In this document: positions 45,484-56,242 of the stretch, piece by piece
Numbering within the stretch: position 1 is the first letter of the stretch
Layout: every line of letters starts with the position of its first letter
Assembly (NCBI GenBank): GCA_947561395.2
Contig: OX387183.1
Location: forward strand, 4,211,883 to 4,275,882
Length of the DNA: 64,000 bases
DNA from: Buxus sempervirens
Lineage: Eukaryota; Streptophyta; Magnoliopsida; Buxales; Buxaceae
Reading direction: 5' to 3'
Program-made: the position numbers and the translations under genes
The notes under the pieces: model-generated
Database searches by the model: none
What the model saw: only the letters and a program-made list of their open reading frames with translations
Told to the model about the DNA's origin: nothing

Positions 45484-46366
45484 TTGTGGATTTAAGCCAT
45501 TTTGTGTATATTCATGCTTTTTCACCACTTTTGAATGCTTGCTATTTTGTTTGTTTTATTTGTGCATAATGTTGTATTCTAAATCAGATTGGGATGCTTT
45601 TGAATATTATATGAATCAAATCATGTATGTTTTGCTTGATGTTGCCTAAAGGTTGATTTAGGAAAAGCCTATCTTGAAGCATGATTGGGTTGTATTTGGT
45701 GATAACATGCTCTAATTTGAATTTTGAATACCATGGTTTGAATATGAGAATTAGTATCATGAAATCTAGGAGTTCAGAATTTTTGGGTATTCAAACATGA
45801 TTCCTATAAAGCATGCTTTTTGTGCTTAAAAACATTTTTGTTATGCCATGCCTTTGATTTGGGGTATAGGGGGATTCAATTTGAGCATGAAAACCAAGAG
45901 CATGAAATCTGGAATTTTAGTGCACATTGTGGTTTTAGTATGTTCACCAATATACCATGTCAAGTAGTTGCTAAACTTTTAGGCATTAATTTGGGGTATA
46001 AAGGATGCACTTTTGAGCATGAGAAATCTGAAAATTTTAGTGCATATTTCTGGAGATTTCAAGCATATTTTACCTCATTGAAACACTTTGAACCATGCCA
46101 AGTAAGTGCTAAAATTTTAGGCTCCAATTTGGGGTAGAAATGGTATACTTTGAGCATGAAAAAGAGCATGAAATCTGGGATTTTAGGGAATGCTTTTGAG
46201 TTTCAAGCATGCTTACATGATTTAATGGTTGTTTGTACAAATGACATGTTTTGTATAACACTTTTTGGGCATGTAATATTTTTTGTGCATATTTAGTTGT
46301 TTTGGTGCTTGCTTGCTTGTATTTAGCTTCATTATTTTGTCATATATGCCTTGGCTTGAAATTGAA

Positions 46367-46810
46367 TGCATGGCTACGAAAAAGAGTGGCAAGGGGCTGG
46401 GACGTTATGAATGTTACCACAATTTTAAAATTGCACTTGAGCACTTGAAACAATTTGCACAGCCTACCCTTTACCTATTAGGAAGTTGAACCATGAATGT
46501 GTGTAGCTTGGCGCACCGAGGTCGTGACTTCGGAAAGCGAAAGTGAAAACATTTACCTTAGAATTTGGGTCAATGATGTGATGACAATGGGATCTGTGAT
46601 TCGATTCCGGGCATCACTAGACTTGAGTTCTAAGTTGCCAATTAAGCCAAAACCCAAAAACCATACGCTTGAAGGTGGAGAAACACGTTTTTGGCTAAAA
46701 GCACACAATTGCGTTTGGGGAATTGGGTGTAAATGTGGGAAGGCCGTTTGCATGTTTTACAGGCCAAGGTATAATGTGAATACCATATTGAATGAAGGTA
46801 ATACAAGGTG
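46367..46810 (+). other. Conserved leader block (element 3)
   Basis: Counterpart of 13862-14300. A short frame MATKKSGKGLGRYECYHNF at about 46370 is present here but shifted by one base in element 2, so coding is not supported. The strong similarity amid diverged flanks suggests an RNA signal. Confidence 0.55.
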
Positions 46811-46977
46811 GCAAGGTAAAGCCATGTCCTTTTCTTAAATTTGAGGAATTTTGCAAGTGTGATGTCCAAGCCCAATTTGGGGCAAGTTTTGAAGGTCAAA
46901 TTAAGGTGAACATCAATTGGGAATGAAAAAAATCAAATCTGGTGAAAAAATGAGTCAAAAAGGGCCATTTCGGCAAT

Positions 46978-47115
46978 AACCGGCAACTCAGGCCGGTTAA
47001 TAACAGCTCTAATCATATCCGGTACATATTTCCGGATACAAAGACATATGCGGATATCCGGTTAGATTGACCGGATACAATAAGGCATATTCTTATCCGG
47101 AATAATATACCGGAT
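46978..47115. promoter_or_regulatory. Leader dyad cluster, ATCCGG type (element 3, 4 sites)
   Basis: Dyads at 46978-46998 (arms AACCGG/CCGGTT), 47017-47037, 47056-47076 and 47095-47115. All spacers are 18 bp. Geometry and period match the U3 cluster. Confidence 0.8.
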
Positions 47116-47419
47116 ACGTTCAAAAATGCACAAATTGGCTTTTCAGCCCAAGTTTTCAGAATAAAATGCCTAAAACACTGTGGATAATCCTTAGGCACTC
47201 CGAAAAGAACATAAGAAATGTTCCCAAAAATACAAAAAAAAAAAGAAAAAAAAAAGAATAAAATAAAATATTCTTTCAGGATTTAACCTAAGTTTGAAAA
47301 TCAAAGAGGAAACCAAGGTGTCATATTTTGTGACACCAACTCAACTCAAACATATGTCAATCCAGCTTTAGAACTTGAAAATCTTCTAAAATGCGTCAAA
47401 TTTCAAATAACAAAAAAAA

Positions 47420-48715
47420 AAAAAGTGGGATACTTGGAAGCCCTAGAATTCTCCATGAGAACCTTGGTTGGTTATTTTTATCAATCAAATAAAAAAAAAA
47501 AATGAAAACCTTTGGTTGGTTATTTTTATCAATCAAATCAAAACATTTGTGGGATACTTGGATAGAGTAGTCCAAGACACCTTGGTTGGTTATTTTTATC
47601 AATCAAATCAAAAAAAAAATGAAAACCTTTGGTTGGTTATTTTTATCAATCAAATCAAAACATTTGTGGGATACTTGGATAGAATAGTCCAAGACACCTT
47701 TGGTTGGTTATTTTTATCAATCAAATCAAAACATTTGTGGGATACTTGGAAGCCCTAGAATATTCCAAGACACCTTTGGTTGGTTATTTTTATCAATCAA
47801 ATCAAAACATTTGTGGGATACTTGGATAGAGTAGTCCAAGACACCTTTGGTTGATTATTTTTATCAATCAAATCAAAACATTTGTGGGATACTTGGAAGC
47901 CCTAGAATATTCCAAGACACCTTTGGTTGGTTATTTTTATCAATCAAATCAAAACATTTGTGGGATACTTGGAAGCCCTAGAATATTCCAAGACACCTTT
48001 GGTTGGTTATTTTTATCAATCAAATCAAAACATTTGTGGGATACTTGGATAGAGTAGTCCAAGACACCTTTGGTTGATTATTTTTATCAATCAAATCAAA
48101 ACATTTGTGGGATACTTGGATAGAGTAGTCCAAGACACCTTTGGTTGATTATTTTTATCAATCAAATCAAAACATTTGTGGGATACTTGGAAGCCCTAGA
48201 ATATTCCAAGACACCTTTGGTTGGTTATTTTTATCAATCAAATCAAAACATTTGTGGGATACTTGGATAGAATATTCCAAGATACCTTTGGTTGGTTATT
48301 TTTATCAATCAAATCAAAAAAAAAATGAAAACCTTGGTTGGTTATTTTTATCAATCAAATCAAAAAAAAAAAAAATTGGGACCCTTGGAAGCCCTAGAAT
48401 ATTCCATAAAAACCTTGGTTGGTTATTTTTATCAATCAAATCAAAAAAAAAAAAAAAATTGGGACCCTTGGAAGCCCTAGAATATTCCATAAAAACCTTG
48501 GTTGGTTATTTTTATCAATCAAATCAAAAAAAAATTGGGACCCTTGGAAGCCCTAGAATATTCCATGAAAACCTTGGTTGGTTATTTTTATCAATCAAAT
48601 CAAAAAAAAAATTGGGACCCTTGGAAGCCCTAGAATATTCCATAAAAACCTTGGTTGGTTATTTTTATCAATCAAACCAAAAAAAATTATGGGACCCTTG
48701 GAAGCCCTAGAATAT
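47420..48715 (+). repeat. Tandem array of about 70-80 bp units in the gag leader (element 3)
   Basis: About 18 units built from TTGGTTGGTTATTTTTATC, then AATCAAATCAAAA, then a GGGATACTTGGA segment, with or without GGAAGCCCTAGAATATTCCA. Unit length varies from about 47 to 80 bp because segments are present or absent. It lies at the same position as the unrelated 40-bp array in element 2. Confidence 0.92.
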
Positions 48716-48941
48716 TCCAACACAAAATCAAAACAAAAAAAAAAACAAAAAAAACAAAAAACAAAAAAAAAAAAAAAATCTGGATTGGTGTTCACCTAAC
48801 CTACTGGTTTACATATATAGGGGTGTGACTCAAGTTAAATGGAAGCTAACATGTTCTATTCATTTTTTCCCTCAGGTACATTTAACCCAGGTGCACTTAT
48901 TTGCAGTCATTGCTCCCGTGACCAGATCCAAAGCAAGAGCC

Positions 48942-51900
48942 ATGAATACTGAAGAGAACCAAGCCCAAGCTACTGTCCCCGCTCAGGACTTCACTCAACT
49001 GCAGGAGCAAGTGGCCGGTCTGGCCAAAATGCTGGGGGACCTATTGGCGGCTCAGGCCCAAAAGGCCCAAGCCCCGAACCAGGCATCTACTTCTCATCAG
49101 GCACCACCACCTCAGGCCTACATTCCGCCTCCGGTTCAGCCCATGCCTGAGCCCATTTCTGAACCAGTCCCTGAACCCATTCTGATCAGGGAAAATATGG
49201 CGGAGTCTGAGAAAGAGCTGGAGAAAGAAAAGGCCCGAGATGAGATGGAGAAGAAAATGCTGCTGAGGATAGAGAGAATCCAGGCAGAGCTGAAAGAGGT
49301 GAAGGGGGGAGGCAGCCATGCAGGCACCACCTTCGAGGACCTGTGCATGTACCCGGACGTCTGTCTACCGGCTAAGTTCAGGTGCCCGGATTTTGACAAG
49401 TTTGATGGCACGGGCTGCCCATTAAGCCATCTGAAACAATACTGCGGGGCCCTGTGCCAATTTGGCCGGGACGATGGAATACTGATCCAGCTCTTCCAGA
49501 GGAGTCTGACCGGGTCAGCCCTTCGGTGGTTCGCTACAGTGGACCATGGAAGGATTAGAAGGTGGAAGGACTTGGCCGATGCTTTCCTGGACCAGTACAA
49601 GTTCAACTCTGAGATCGTGCCAGACCGGTACGACATGATGAGGATGACCAAGGGGAAGGATGAACCGGTACGGCAATACGCCAAGAGGTGGAGAGAGGCC
49701 GCCTCCCAGGTCAGGCCACCTATGCAAGAGCCGGAGATGATCTCCACATTTATGGGCACACTAGGGCAGCCCTTTTACAACCATCTGGTGGGCCAGATCA
49801 CCACCAACTTTACAGCCCTGGTGCAGGTGGCTGACCGGATCGAAGAAGGGGTCAGGTCAGGAAGGCTGATAGACTACTCTACTCTGACTGGGCAGTCTGA
49901 TTCCTCTGCCTCTATGGCCCAGAAGAAAGGGGCCGGGTTTAAAAAGACGGGGGCCCGAAAAGAAGGGGAGGTGAACCTGGTCCAGGCTCCTCCAGCCAAG
50001 AAGCCACTTCACGTCAACATCTCGGCACCCCAACAGGCCCAGCAGGCCCAGCAGTCGTACCAGACCCCGCTGAATGTCAACTTCTCTCCTTCTGTGCCAG
50101 CTAACACGAGGAGGACGTTTTCTAAGGAGGAGCGGGATGCCTGGTTCGCAGCAAGAAAGAACCGGGTTTTCACCCCTCTACCCATATCGCTGTCCCAACT
50201 ACTGCCAACCCTGCTAAAGGGTGAGTACTTGACTCTGAAAGAGCCCAACCCGAATGCCACCAGGGGGAGAAATTTTGACACGTCAGTCACCTGTGACTTC
50301 CACATGGGTGCACCGGGGCACTCTACAGATACCTGCTGGGTATTGAAGCATGCAGTCCAGGATTTGTTGGACCAGAAGGCCTTGGTGTTCAACACTGCTG
50401 CACCGGCCCCGTCCGGGAATGATATTGGGCAGAATCCTCTGCCTTACCACAATGGGGCAGGCCCATCCAACTCCATCACTGCCATATCCACCACCAGAAG
50501 GGCCTTTGACCCATCACAACTTATAGCACCAGTAGGGACCACTGTCCAGGTCCATTTTTTCCCAGAGGAGGACGAAGAGGAGATCAACATGGTCTCCCAA
50601 AAAAATAATAATCTTGCTGCTGAGGACATAAGTTCCTCTTTAAACCGGGTCTCTTCACTCATGGCCCAGATGAATACTGCAAGGCCCCCATTGGTCTTCA
50701 ATTGCAGTCCACCCATTTATTCCCCATCCAAGCCGTCTAAGGCTCCACTGGTCATCAATCTTGACCCCACTACTGCTTCCATCACTTCTTCTGTCCCCAC
50801 CAAATCCAAACTTCAACCCCTGGTTGTAAATGTGCAGCCAGCCCAAACTATCCCTAAACCGGCCCATACATCCCGGTCCAGACTCCAGCCATTAGTGGTT
50901 AACATCCCTAAACTAGCCTATTCTGAGGCCGCTGTACCATGGAATTACAGCGAGGGAATCACGGCTACGGTTCCAATGGTCAGGAACCAGAACCAGGAGG
51001 AGGTGAACCTCATGACGAGGTCGGGGAGATGTGCAGGGGGTGAAGAGAAAGAAAAGGAGACAGAAGTAGAAAAAGAAAAAACAGAAAAAGAAAATGAAGA
51101 AAAAAGAAAACAAAAAGGAAAAAATAAAGTGGGAGAAGACACCCCCCAGGGTGCAGACAATGAGGCAGCCGACCTCATAAAAATAATAAAGAAAAGTGAA
51201 TTCAATCTTGTGGATCAGCTGAACAAGGTCCCGGCCCAGATTTCAATACTGGGCCTTTTGCTGAATTCTGAAAAGCACAGGGATGCATTGTTAAGGGTGC
51301 TACAGAGTGCACACGTATCCCAGACCATTGATCCGGACCAGCTTGGTAAAATGGTTGGTCAAATCTTGTCACATAATGTGATAAGTTTCTCGGAGGGTGA
51401 GATCAGCCCAGGTGGGTGTTATCATGTGGACCCTTTGCACATCACTGTGCTTTGTAAGGGCTGCATGGTTGCACGGGTTTTAATTGACAACGGGTCGGCG
51501 TTAAACGTTTGCCCGTTAATCACTTTTACCAAGCTGGGTCTGGACCAGTCAAGGATCAAGCAAAATGGGCGGATAGTAAGGGCTTTTGATAGCTCCAAGA
51601 CCCACTCCCTAGGGGAGATTGAACTGCCGGTCACAATTGGGCCGAATATCTTTAACATCACATTTGAAGTGATGGATATACCCGCAGCCTTCAATCTACT
51701 CCTAGGAAGGCCGTGGATACATTCGGCTAGGGCAATACCATCCACGCTCCACCAGAGGGTGAAATATGTAAGAGGGCAAAGGGTGATAACAGTCCTAGCC
51801 GAAAACTTGGTGCCGCCCATCGTGTCACCTTATGTGCCCTTGATCAATGTGGACTTGACTGTCGACAAGATTGCATTCCACTCATTTCAATTTGAGGCAG

Positions 51901-52655
51901 TAAATTACATACCTGGGGGGAGTGAGAAAAAGAAGGAAAAAGGGACCACTGCAGAAAAGATGGTCAAGAAAGTGATGGAGAAATACCACTTTCACCCAGG
52001 GAAAGGCCTGGGGATCAATCTGCAGGGGATGGTGGAGCCAATCACGGCTAAGAAACTGATCCCCAAGGTAGGGTTGGGCTTCAAGCCCAGAGGTTGGAGG
52101 AGAATGAAGCATGAAGAAGGGGAGAGCAGAAGCAAAGGAAAACTCCCGCATCTGAGGGTGAACTTTCCAAAACCCTCCTACATAATCCAAATTTCTCCTC
52201 CTATGGACCAATCCAAACCTCCCTACTACAATGTCAACCCATTTCAAAAGCCTTCTGTTTCGGCTTTGCAACCATATAACCCCTCTCCGATACTGGAAGC
52301 AGTGGATGGGCCTGGTCCACAGCCCGAGCAGCAGGTGGACTTTTCTGAAGATGTTGGTGCATTCTTCGCCATGACTGAAGGCGAAAAGACAGGGGCAGAC
52401 ATGGAACTGCCGTTTATTGACTGGGCCGCAGTAAAGGTTCCAGACAAGGTCATTTCTGAACTGGGCCCCGTAGCAGAAAAGGGCAGTACCCACCCGGTGA
52501 TGATGGCATCGGATTCTGGTTTTGAAGAGCAGGCTTTCCCTATTTCCCCTGCTCCCCAAAATTTTGTACTGAACAATTGGGAGGAAACTCCCCTTACCTT
52601 TGAAGCAGCGTCTGTGTGGCAAACTGACGCGGCTTCCAAAAAAAAACTCCAATAG
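48942..52655 (+). CDS. gag-protease polyprotein (element 3)
   Basis: Open for about 1237 residues from the first in-frame ATG (48942) to TAG at 52653. Gag forms the virus-like particle; the protease cuts the polyprotein. Visible are a proline/alanine-rich N-terminus, a coiled-coil stretch (about residues 85-115), the retrotransposon gag core (about 135-270, LKQYCGALCQFG), a zinc-knuckle-like Cys-His-His-Cys (about 450-465, CDFHMGAPGHSTDTC), an aspartic protease with DNGSALNVCP (about 849) and LLGRPWIH (about 920), and a G-patch-like block HPGKGLGINLQG (about 1018). An upstream acceptor-like site at 48875 may define the 5' end of a spliced mRNA. Pol follows in another frame. Confidence 0.93.
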   Translation: MNTEENQAQATVPAQDFTQLQEQVAGLAKMLGDLLAAQAQKAQAPNQASTSHQAPPPQAYIPPPVQPMPEPISEPVPEPILIRENMAESEKELEKEKARDEMEKKMLLRIERIQAELKEVKGGGSHAGTTFEDLCMYPDVCLPAKFRCPDFDKFDGTGCPLSHLKQYCGALCQFGRDDGILIQLFQRSLTGSALRWFATVDHGRIRRWKDLADAFLDQYKFNSEIVPDRYDMMRMTKGKDEPVRQYAKRWREAASQVRPPMQEPEMISTFMGTLGQPFYNHLVGQITTNFTALVQVADRIEEGVRSGRLIDYSTLTGQSDSSASMAQKKGAGFKKTGARKEGEVNLVQAPPAKKPLHVNISAPQQAQQAQQSYQTPLNVNFSPSVPANTRRTFSKEERDAWFAARKNRVFTPLPISLSQLLPTLLKGEYLTLKEPNPNATRGRNFDTSVTCDFHMGAPGHSTDTCWVLKHAVQDLLDQKALVFNTAAPAPSGNDIGQNPLPYHNGAGPSNSITAISTTRRAFDPSQLIAPVGTTVQVHFFPEEDEEEINMVSQKNNNLAAEDISSSLNRVSSLMAQMNTARPPLVFNCSPPIYSPSKPSKAPLVINLDPTTASITSSVPTKSKLQPLVVNVQPAQTIPKPAHTSRSRLQPLVVNIPKLAYSEAAVPWNYSEGITATVPMVRNQNQEEVNLMTRSGRCAGGEEKEKETEVEKEKTEKENEEKRKQKGKNKVGEDTPQGADNEAADLIKIIKKSEFNLVDQLNKVPAQISILGLLLNSEKHRDALLRVLQSAHVSQTIDPDQLGKMVGQILSHNVISFSEGEISPGGCYHVDPLHITVLCKGCMVARVLIDNGSALNVCPLITFTKLGLDQSRIKQNGRIVRAFDSSKTHSLGEIELPVTIGPNIFNITFEVMDIPAAFNLLLGRPWIHSARAIPSTLHQRVKYVRGQRVITVLAENLVPPIVSPYVPLINVDLTVDKIAFHSFQFEAVNYIPGGSEKKKEKGTTAEKMVKKVMEKYHFHPGKGLGINLQGMVEPITAKKLIPKVGLGFKPRGWRRMKHEEGESRSKGKLPHLRVNFPKPSYIIQISPPMDQSKPPYYNVNPFQKPSVSALQPYNPSPILEAVDGPGPQPEQQVDFSEDVGAFFAMTEGEKTGADMELPFIDWAAVKVPDKVISELGPVAEKGSTHPVMMASDSGFEEQAFPISPAPQNFVLNNWEETPLTFEAASVWQTDAASKKKLQ

Positions 52656-55600
52656 TGGAATGCCATTTCCCTGAAGGTTCTAATGGGCCTTCGTCTTCAG
52701 GGGAATTATGTTTAGAAGGCCCACAAAAAACCCAAAAAGATTTTTCTATTTTTTCTAGAAAATTTAAATTTTTCAAAAAAGTCCAAACCACTTATGAACC
52801 ATATAATCAAACCGAATTGGACCAGGTTGAATATGACTTCGATCTTGAGCTCGACTTTGATCTCATGGGGGTCGAAGAAGAGACCGAGGTCGAAGAAGAA
52901 GACGTTCCAAAAGAAATTGAATACCAATTGGAACGTCATGAAAAGGGGGTCCAACCTAATATTGAGGAGACCATATCCATAAATCTTGGGACCGAAGAGG
53001 ACCCAAAAATTGTGAAAATCGGGTCATGCTTGTCTGATGTGCAGAAAAATGAAATGTCACAGTTCTTGGCAGATTACAAGGATGTGTTTGCTTGGTCATA
53101 TCGGGACATGCCAGGGTTGGACACGGACATGGTGGTGCATAAGTTGCCAATTTTACCAGGGGTTAAGCCGATTAAGCAAAAGCTGAGAAGATTGAAACCT
53201 GAATGGACCTTAAAGGTCAAGGACGAAGTGGTCAAGCAGTTCCAAGCTGGATTTCTGGCAGTCTCTACGTACCCAGAGTGGCTCGCAAACATAGTGCCAG
53301 TACCAAAGAAGGACGGGAAGGTCCGAATGTGCGTGGATTATAGAGACTTAAACAGGGCAAGCCCAAAGGATGATTTTCCGCTTCCACACATCGACATTCT
53401 GGTCGATAATACTGCGGTACATAGCCTGTTCTCCTTCATGGATGGTTTCTCAGGATATAATCAGATCAAGATGGCTAAGGAGGATCAAGAGAAAACAGCA
53501 TTCATCACGCCTTGGGGCACATTCCACTATACAGTCATGCCATTTGGGCTTAAAAACGCTGGGGCAACATACCAGCGGGCCATGACTGCACTATTTCATG
53601 ACATGATCCATAAGGAGATGGAGGTCTACGTGGACGATATGATTGCCAAATCATGCAAAGAGGAGGACCACTTGATCAATCTGAAGAAAGTGTTTGATCG
53701 GCTCAGGAAATACAGTTTACGGCTTAACCCGGCTAAATGCGTCTTTGGGGCTACATCAGGGAAATTACTGGGGTTTATAGTGAGCCGGAGAGGAATTGAA
53801 ATCGACCCGGCTAAAGCCAAGGCCATAATTGAAATGCCAGCACCCAGAACTGAGAAGGAGGTCAGGGGCTTTCTTGGAAGGATTCAATACATAAGCCGGT
53901 TCATAGCACAGCTCACTGCTATCTGTGAACCAATTTTCAAACTTCTAAGGAAAGATAACCCTACGGTCTGGAATGAGGACTGCCAGCAGGCATTTGACAC
54001 CATAAAGAGGTATTTGCTGAACCCACCGGTACTAGTGCCACCAACTCCAGGAAGACAGCTGATCCTGTACTTGTCAGTGTTGGAAACGTCGATGGGATGT
54101 GTCTTGGGGCAACATGATGAGACTGGTAGAAAAGAAAGGGCAATTTACTATCTGAGTAAAAAATTCACAGAATATGAAGCTAAATACTCACCATTGGAGA
54201 AGACTTGCTGTGCTCTAGTGTGGGCCACTCAGAGGCTAAGGCATTATTTCCTTAGTCACTCCACACTATTGATATCCCGGATGGACCCGCTGAAATATTT
54301 ATTTGAGAAACCGGCACTGACTGGCAGAACGGCAAAGTGGCAACTACTATTGTCCGAGTTTGACCTCACATACATCACCCAGAAGGCGATCAAGGGTCAA
54401 GCCATAGCTGATCACCTGGCTGCACATCCTTTACCAAAATATCAACCCTTGAAGACCAACTTTCCCGATGAGGCAATCCTGTACACTGAAGAGGAGAACA
54501 GTGAGAGTTCCTGGAAGATGTTCTTTGATGGGGCCGCCAACATGAATGGGAACGGAATAGGGGCAGTCTTGGTTAAACCAGATGGTTCACACATCCCGAT
54601 TGCAGTAAATCTGAGATTCCAGTGCACCAATAACATAGCAGAATATGAGGCATGCATAATTGGATTGCAAGCAGCCATGGATCATGGAGTAGAGGAACTT
54701 GACGTATATGGGGATTCGAGTCTTATCATCTTCCAAACAACTGGTGAGTGGAAAACCAAGGATCACAAATTGATCCCCTATCACCAGTATTTGGAAGAAA
54801 TAAGCACAAATTTCACTCGAATTTCCTTCAACTATATGCCAAGAGCCAAGAATCAGTTTGCGGATGCTCTAGCAACCTTGGCTTCAATGGTCAGCATACC
54901 AGAAGGAGTAGACATCAGACCACTGGAAATTGAGGTCCGAGATGAACCGGCTTACTGTCTCGTTCTAGAGGGAGCACCAGAAGAAGAAACACCATGGTTT
55001 CAAGACATCAAGAATTTCTTGAATAATCGGAGTCTGCCAGAAAATGCCACTGCTACTGAGAAGAGGACAATACAGAGATTGGCTGGTCAATTTCTGCTAA
55101 GCGGTGGACATGTGTACAAGAGATCACATAACGACATTCTGCTAAGATGTGTTGCCAAGGCGGAATCGGAAAGGCTGATTGAGACTGTACATGGAGGAGT
55201 CTGTGGGCCTCATATGAGTGGACACATGCTGGCTAAGAAGATCCTGAGGCTGGGATACTACTGGACAACCATGGGGCATGATTGCTGTATACATGTCAGG
55301 AGGTGCCACCAATGTCAGATATATGCAGATAATAAGCATGCACCCCCGGGTGAGCTGCACAACATGACATCACCCTGGCCCTTCTCTATGTGGGGCATAG
55401 ATGTCATTGGCATGATCTCCCCTAAGGCATCGAACGGGCACAGATTCATCCTGGTGGCGATTGACTATTTCACTAAGTGGGTGGAAGCAGCCTCATATGC
55501 AAACATCACTAGCAACCATGTTATTAAATTTTTGAAGCACAATATTATTTGTCGCTATGGACTGCCAAGTGCTATAGTATCAGACAATGCTTCAAATATT

Positions 55601-56242
55601 AAGAACAAGGACATGAAGAAAATGTGTGAGCAGTTTCAGATCACCCACCACAAGTCAGCTCCATATAGGCCAAAGATGAATGGGGCAGTAGAAGCAGCAA
55701 ACAAGAATATAAAGAAAATCATTCAGAAGATGGTAGTAAGTTACAAAGATTGGCATGAAATGCTACCACTTGCTCTACATGCCTACAGAACCTCGATCCG
55801 GACTTCAACTGGGGCAACCCCATACTCCCTAGTCTATGGGATGGAAGCAGTCTTGCCCGTGGAAGTAGAGATCCCCTCACTCCGAGTGCTCATGGAAGCA
55901 GAGCTAGAAGAAGCCGAATGGGTCCAGTCGAGACATGATCAACTTAACCTGATAGAAGAAAAGCGGTTGAAAGCACTTTGCCATGGACAGTTGTACCAGA
56001 AGAGAATGGCCCGGGCTTACAATAAGAAAGTGAGACCCAGAACTTTCCAAGAAGGAAACTTAGTGCTAAAGAAAATTCTACCATTTTTGGAAGACCCCCG
56101 TGGTAAGTTTAAGCCCAATTGGGAAGGCCCATATGTCGTTAAAAAAGTACTGTCAGGGGGTGCACTCATCTTAGCAGAAATGGATGGGTCAGATTTTCCT
56201 GAGCCCATTAACTCTGATGCGGTAAAAAGGTATTTTCCTTGA
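52656..56242 (+). CDS. RT-RNaseH-aRNaseH-integrase polyprotein (element 3)
   Basis: Open for about 1195 residues; no ATG is needed if it is made by splicing or frameshift from gag. Domains in order: an acidic linker (YDFDLELDFDL), reverse transcriptase (about 200-380, YVDD at about 325), a Ty3-type RNase H (about 470-535), an additional archaeal-type RNase H (about 620-740, with Asp in FFDGAANMNG, Glu in NNIAEYEA and Asp in VYGDSS), then integrase with HHCC (HVRRCHQCQ) and the D-D-E core (WGIDVIG, VSDNASNI, MNGAVEAANK). There is no chromodomain. The double RNase H is the hallmark of the Tat lineage. It overlaps the gag stop by one base in a different frame. Confidence 0.95.

Larger units (their letters stand above)
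45484..48941 (+). other. Leader between PBS and gag (element 3)
   Basis: Non-coding as far as can be judged. It has imperfect 130-140-bp repeats around GAGCATGAAATCTGG (about 45857-46200), the conserved block 46367-46810, the ATCCGG dyad cluster 46978-47115, A-rich sequence near 47230, the tandem array 47420-48715 and an acceptor-like TTTTTTCCCTCAG ending at 48875. Confidence 0.75.

Noticed and set aside
46497-46838. 113-codon frame in the conserved leader block
   Set aside because: The frame is not kept in element 2, where the sequence is otherwise similar.
48141-48710. 189-codon open frame across the leader tandem array
   Set aside because: It only follows the repeat unit, changes with unit composition and is absent from element 2.
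56000-56242. Chromodomain at the integrase end
   Set aside because: The C-terminus ends right after the usual integrase fold (INSDAVKRYFP); no aromatic cage region is seen.
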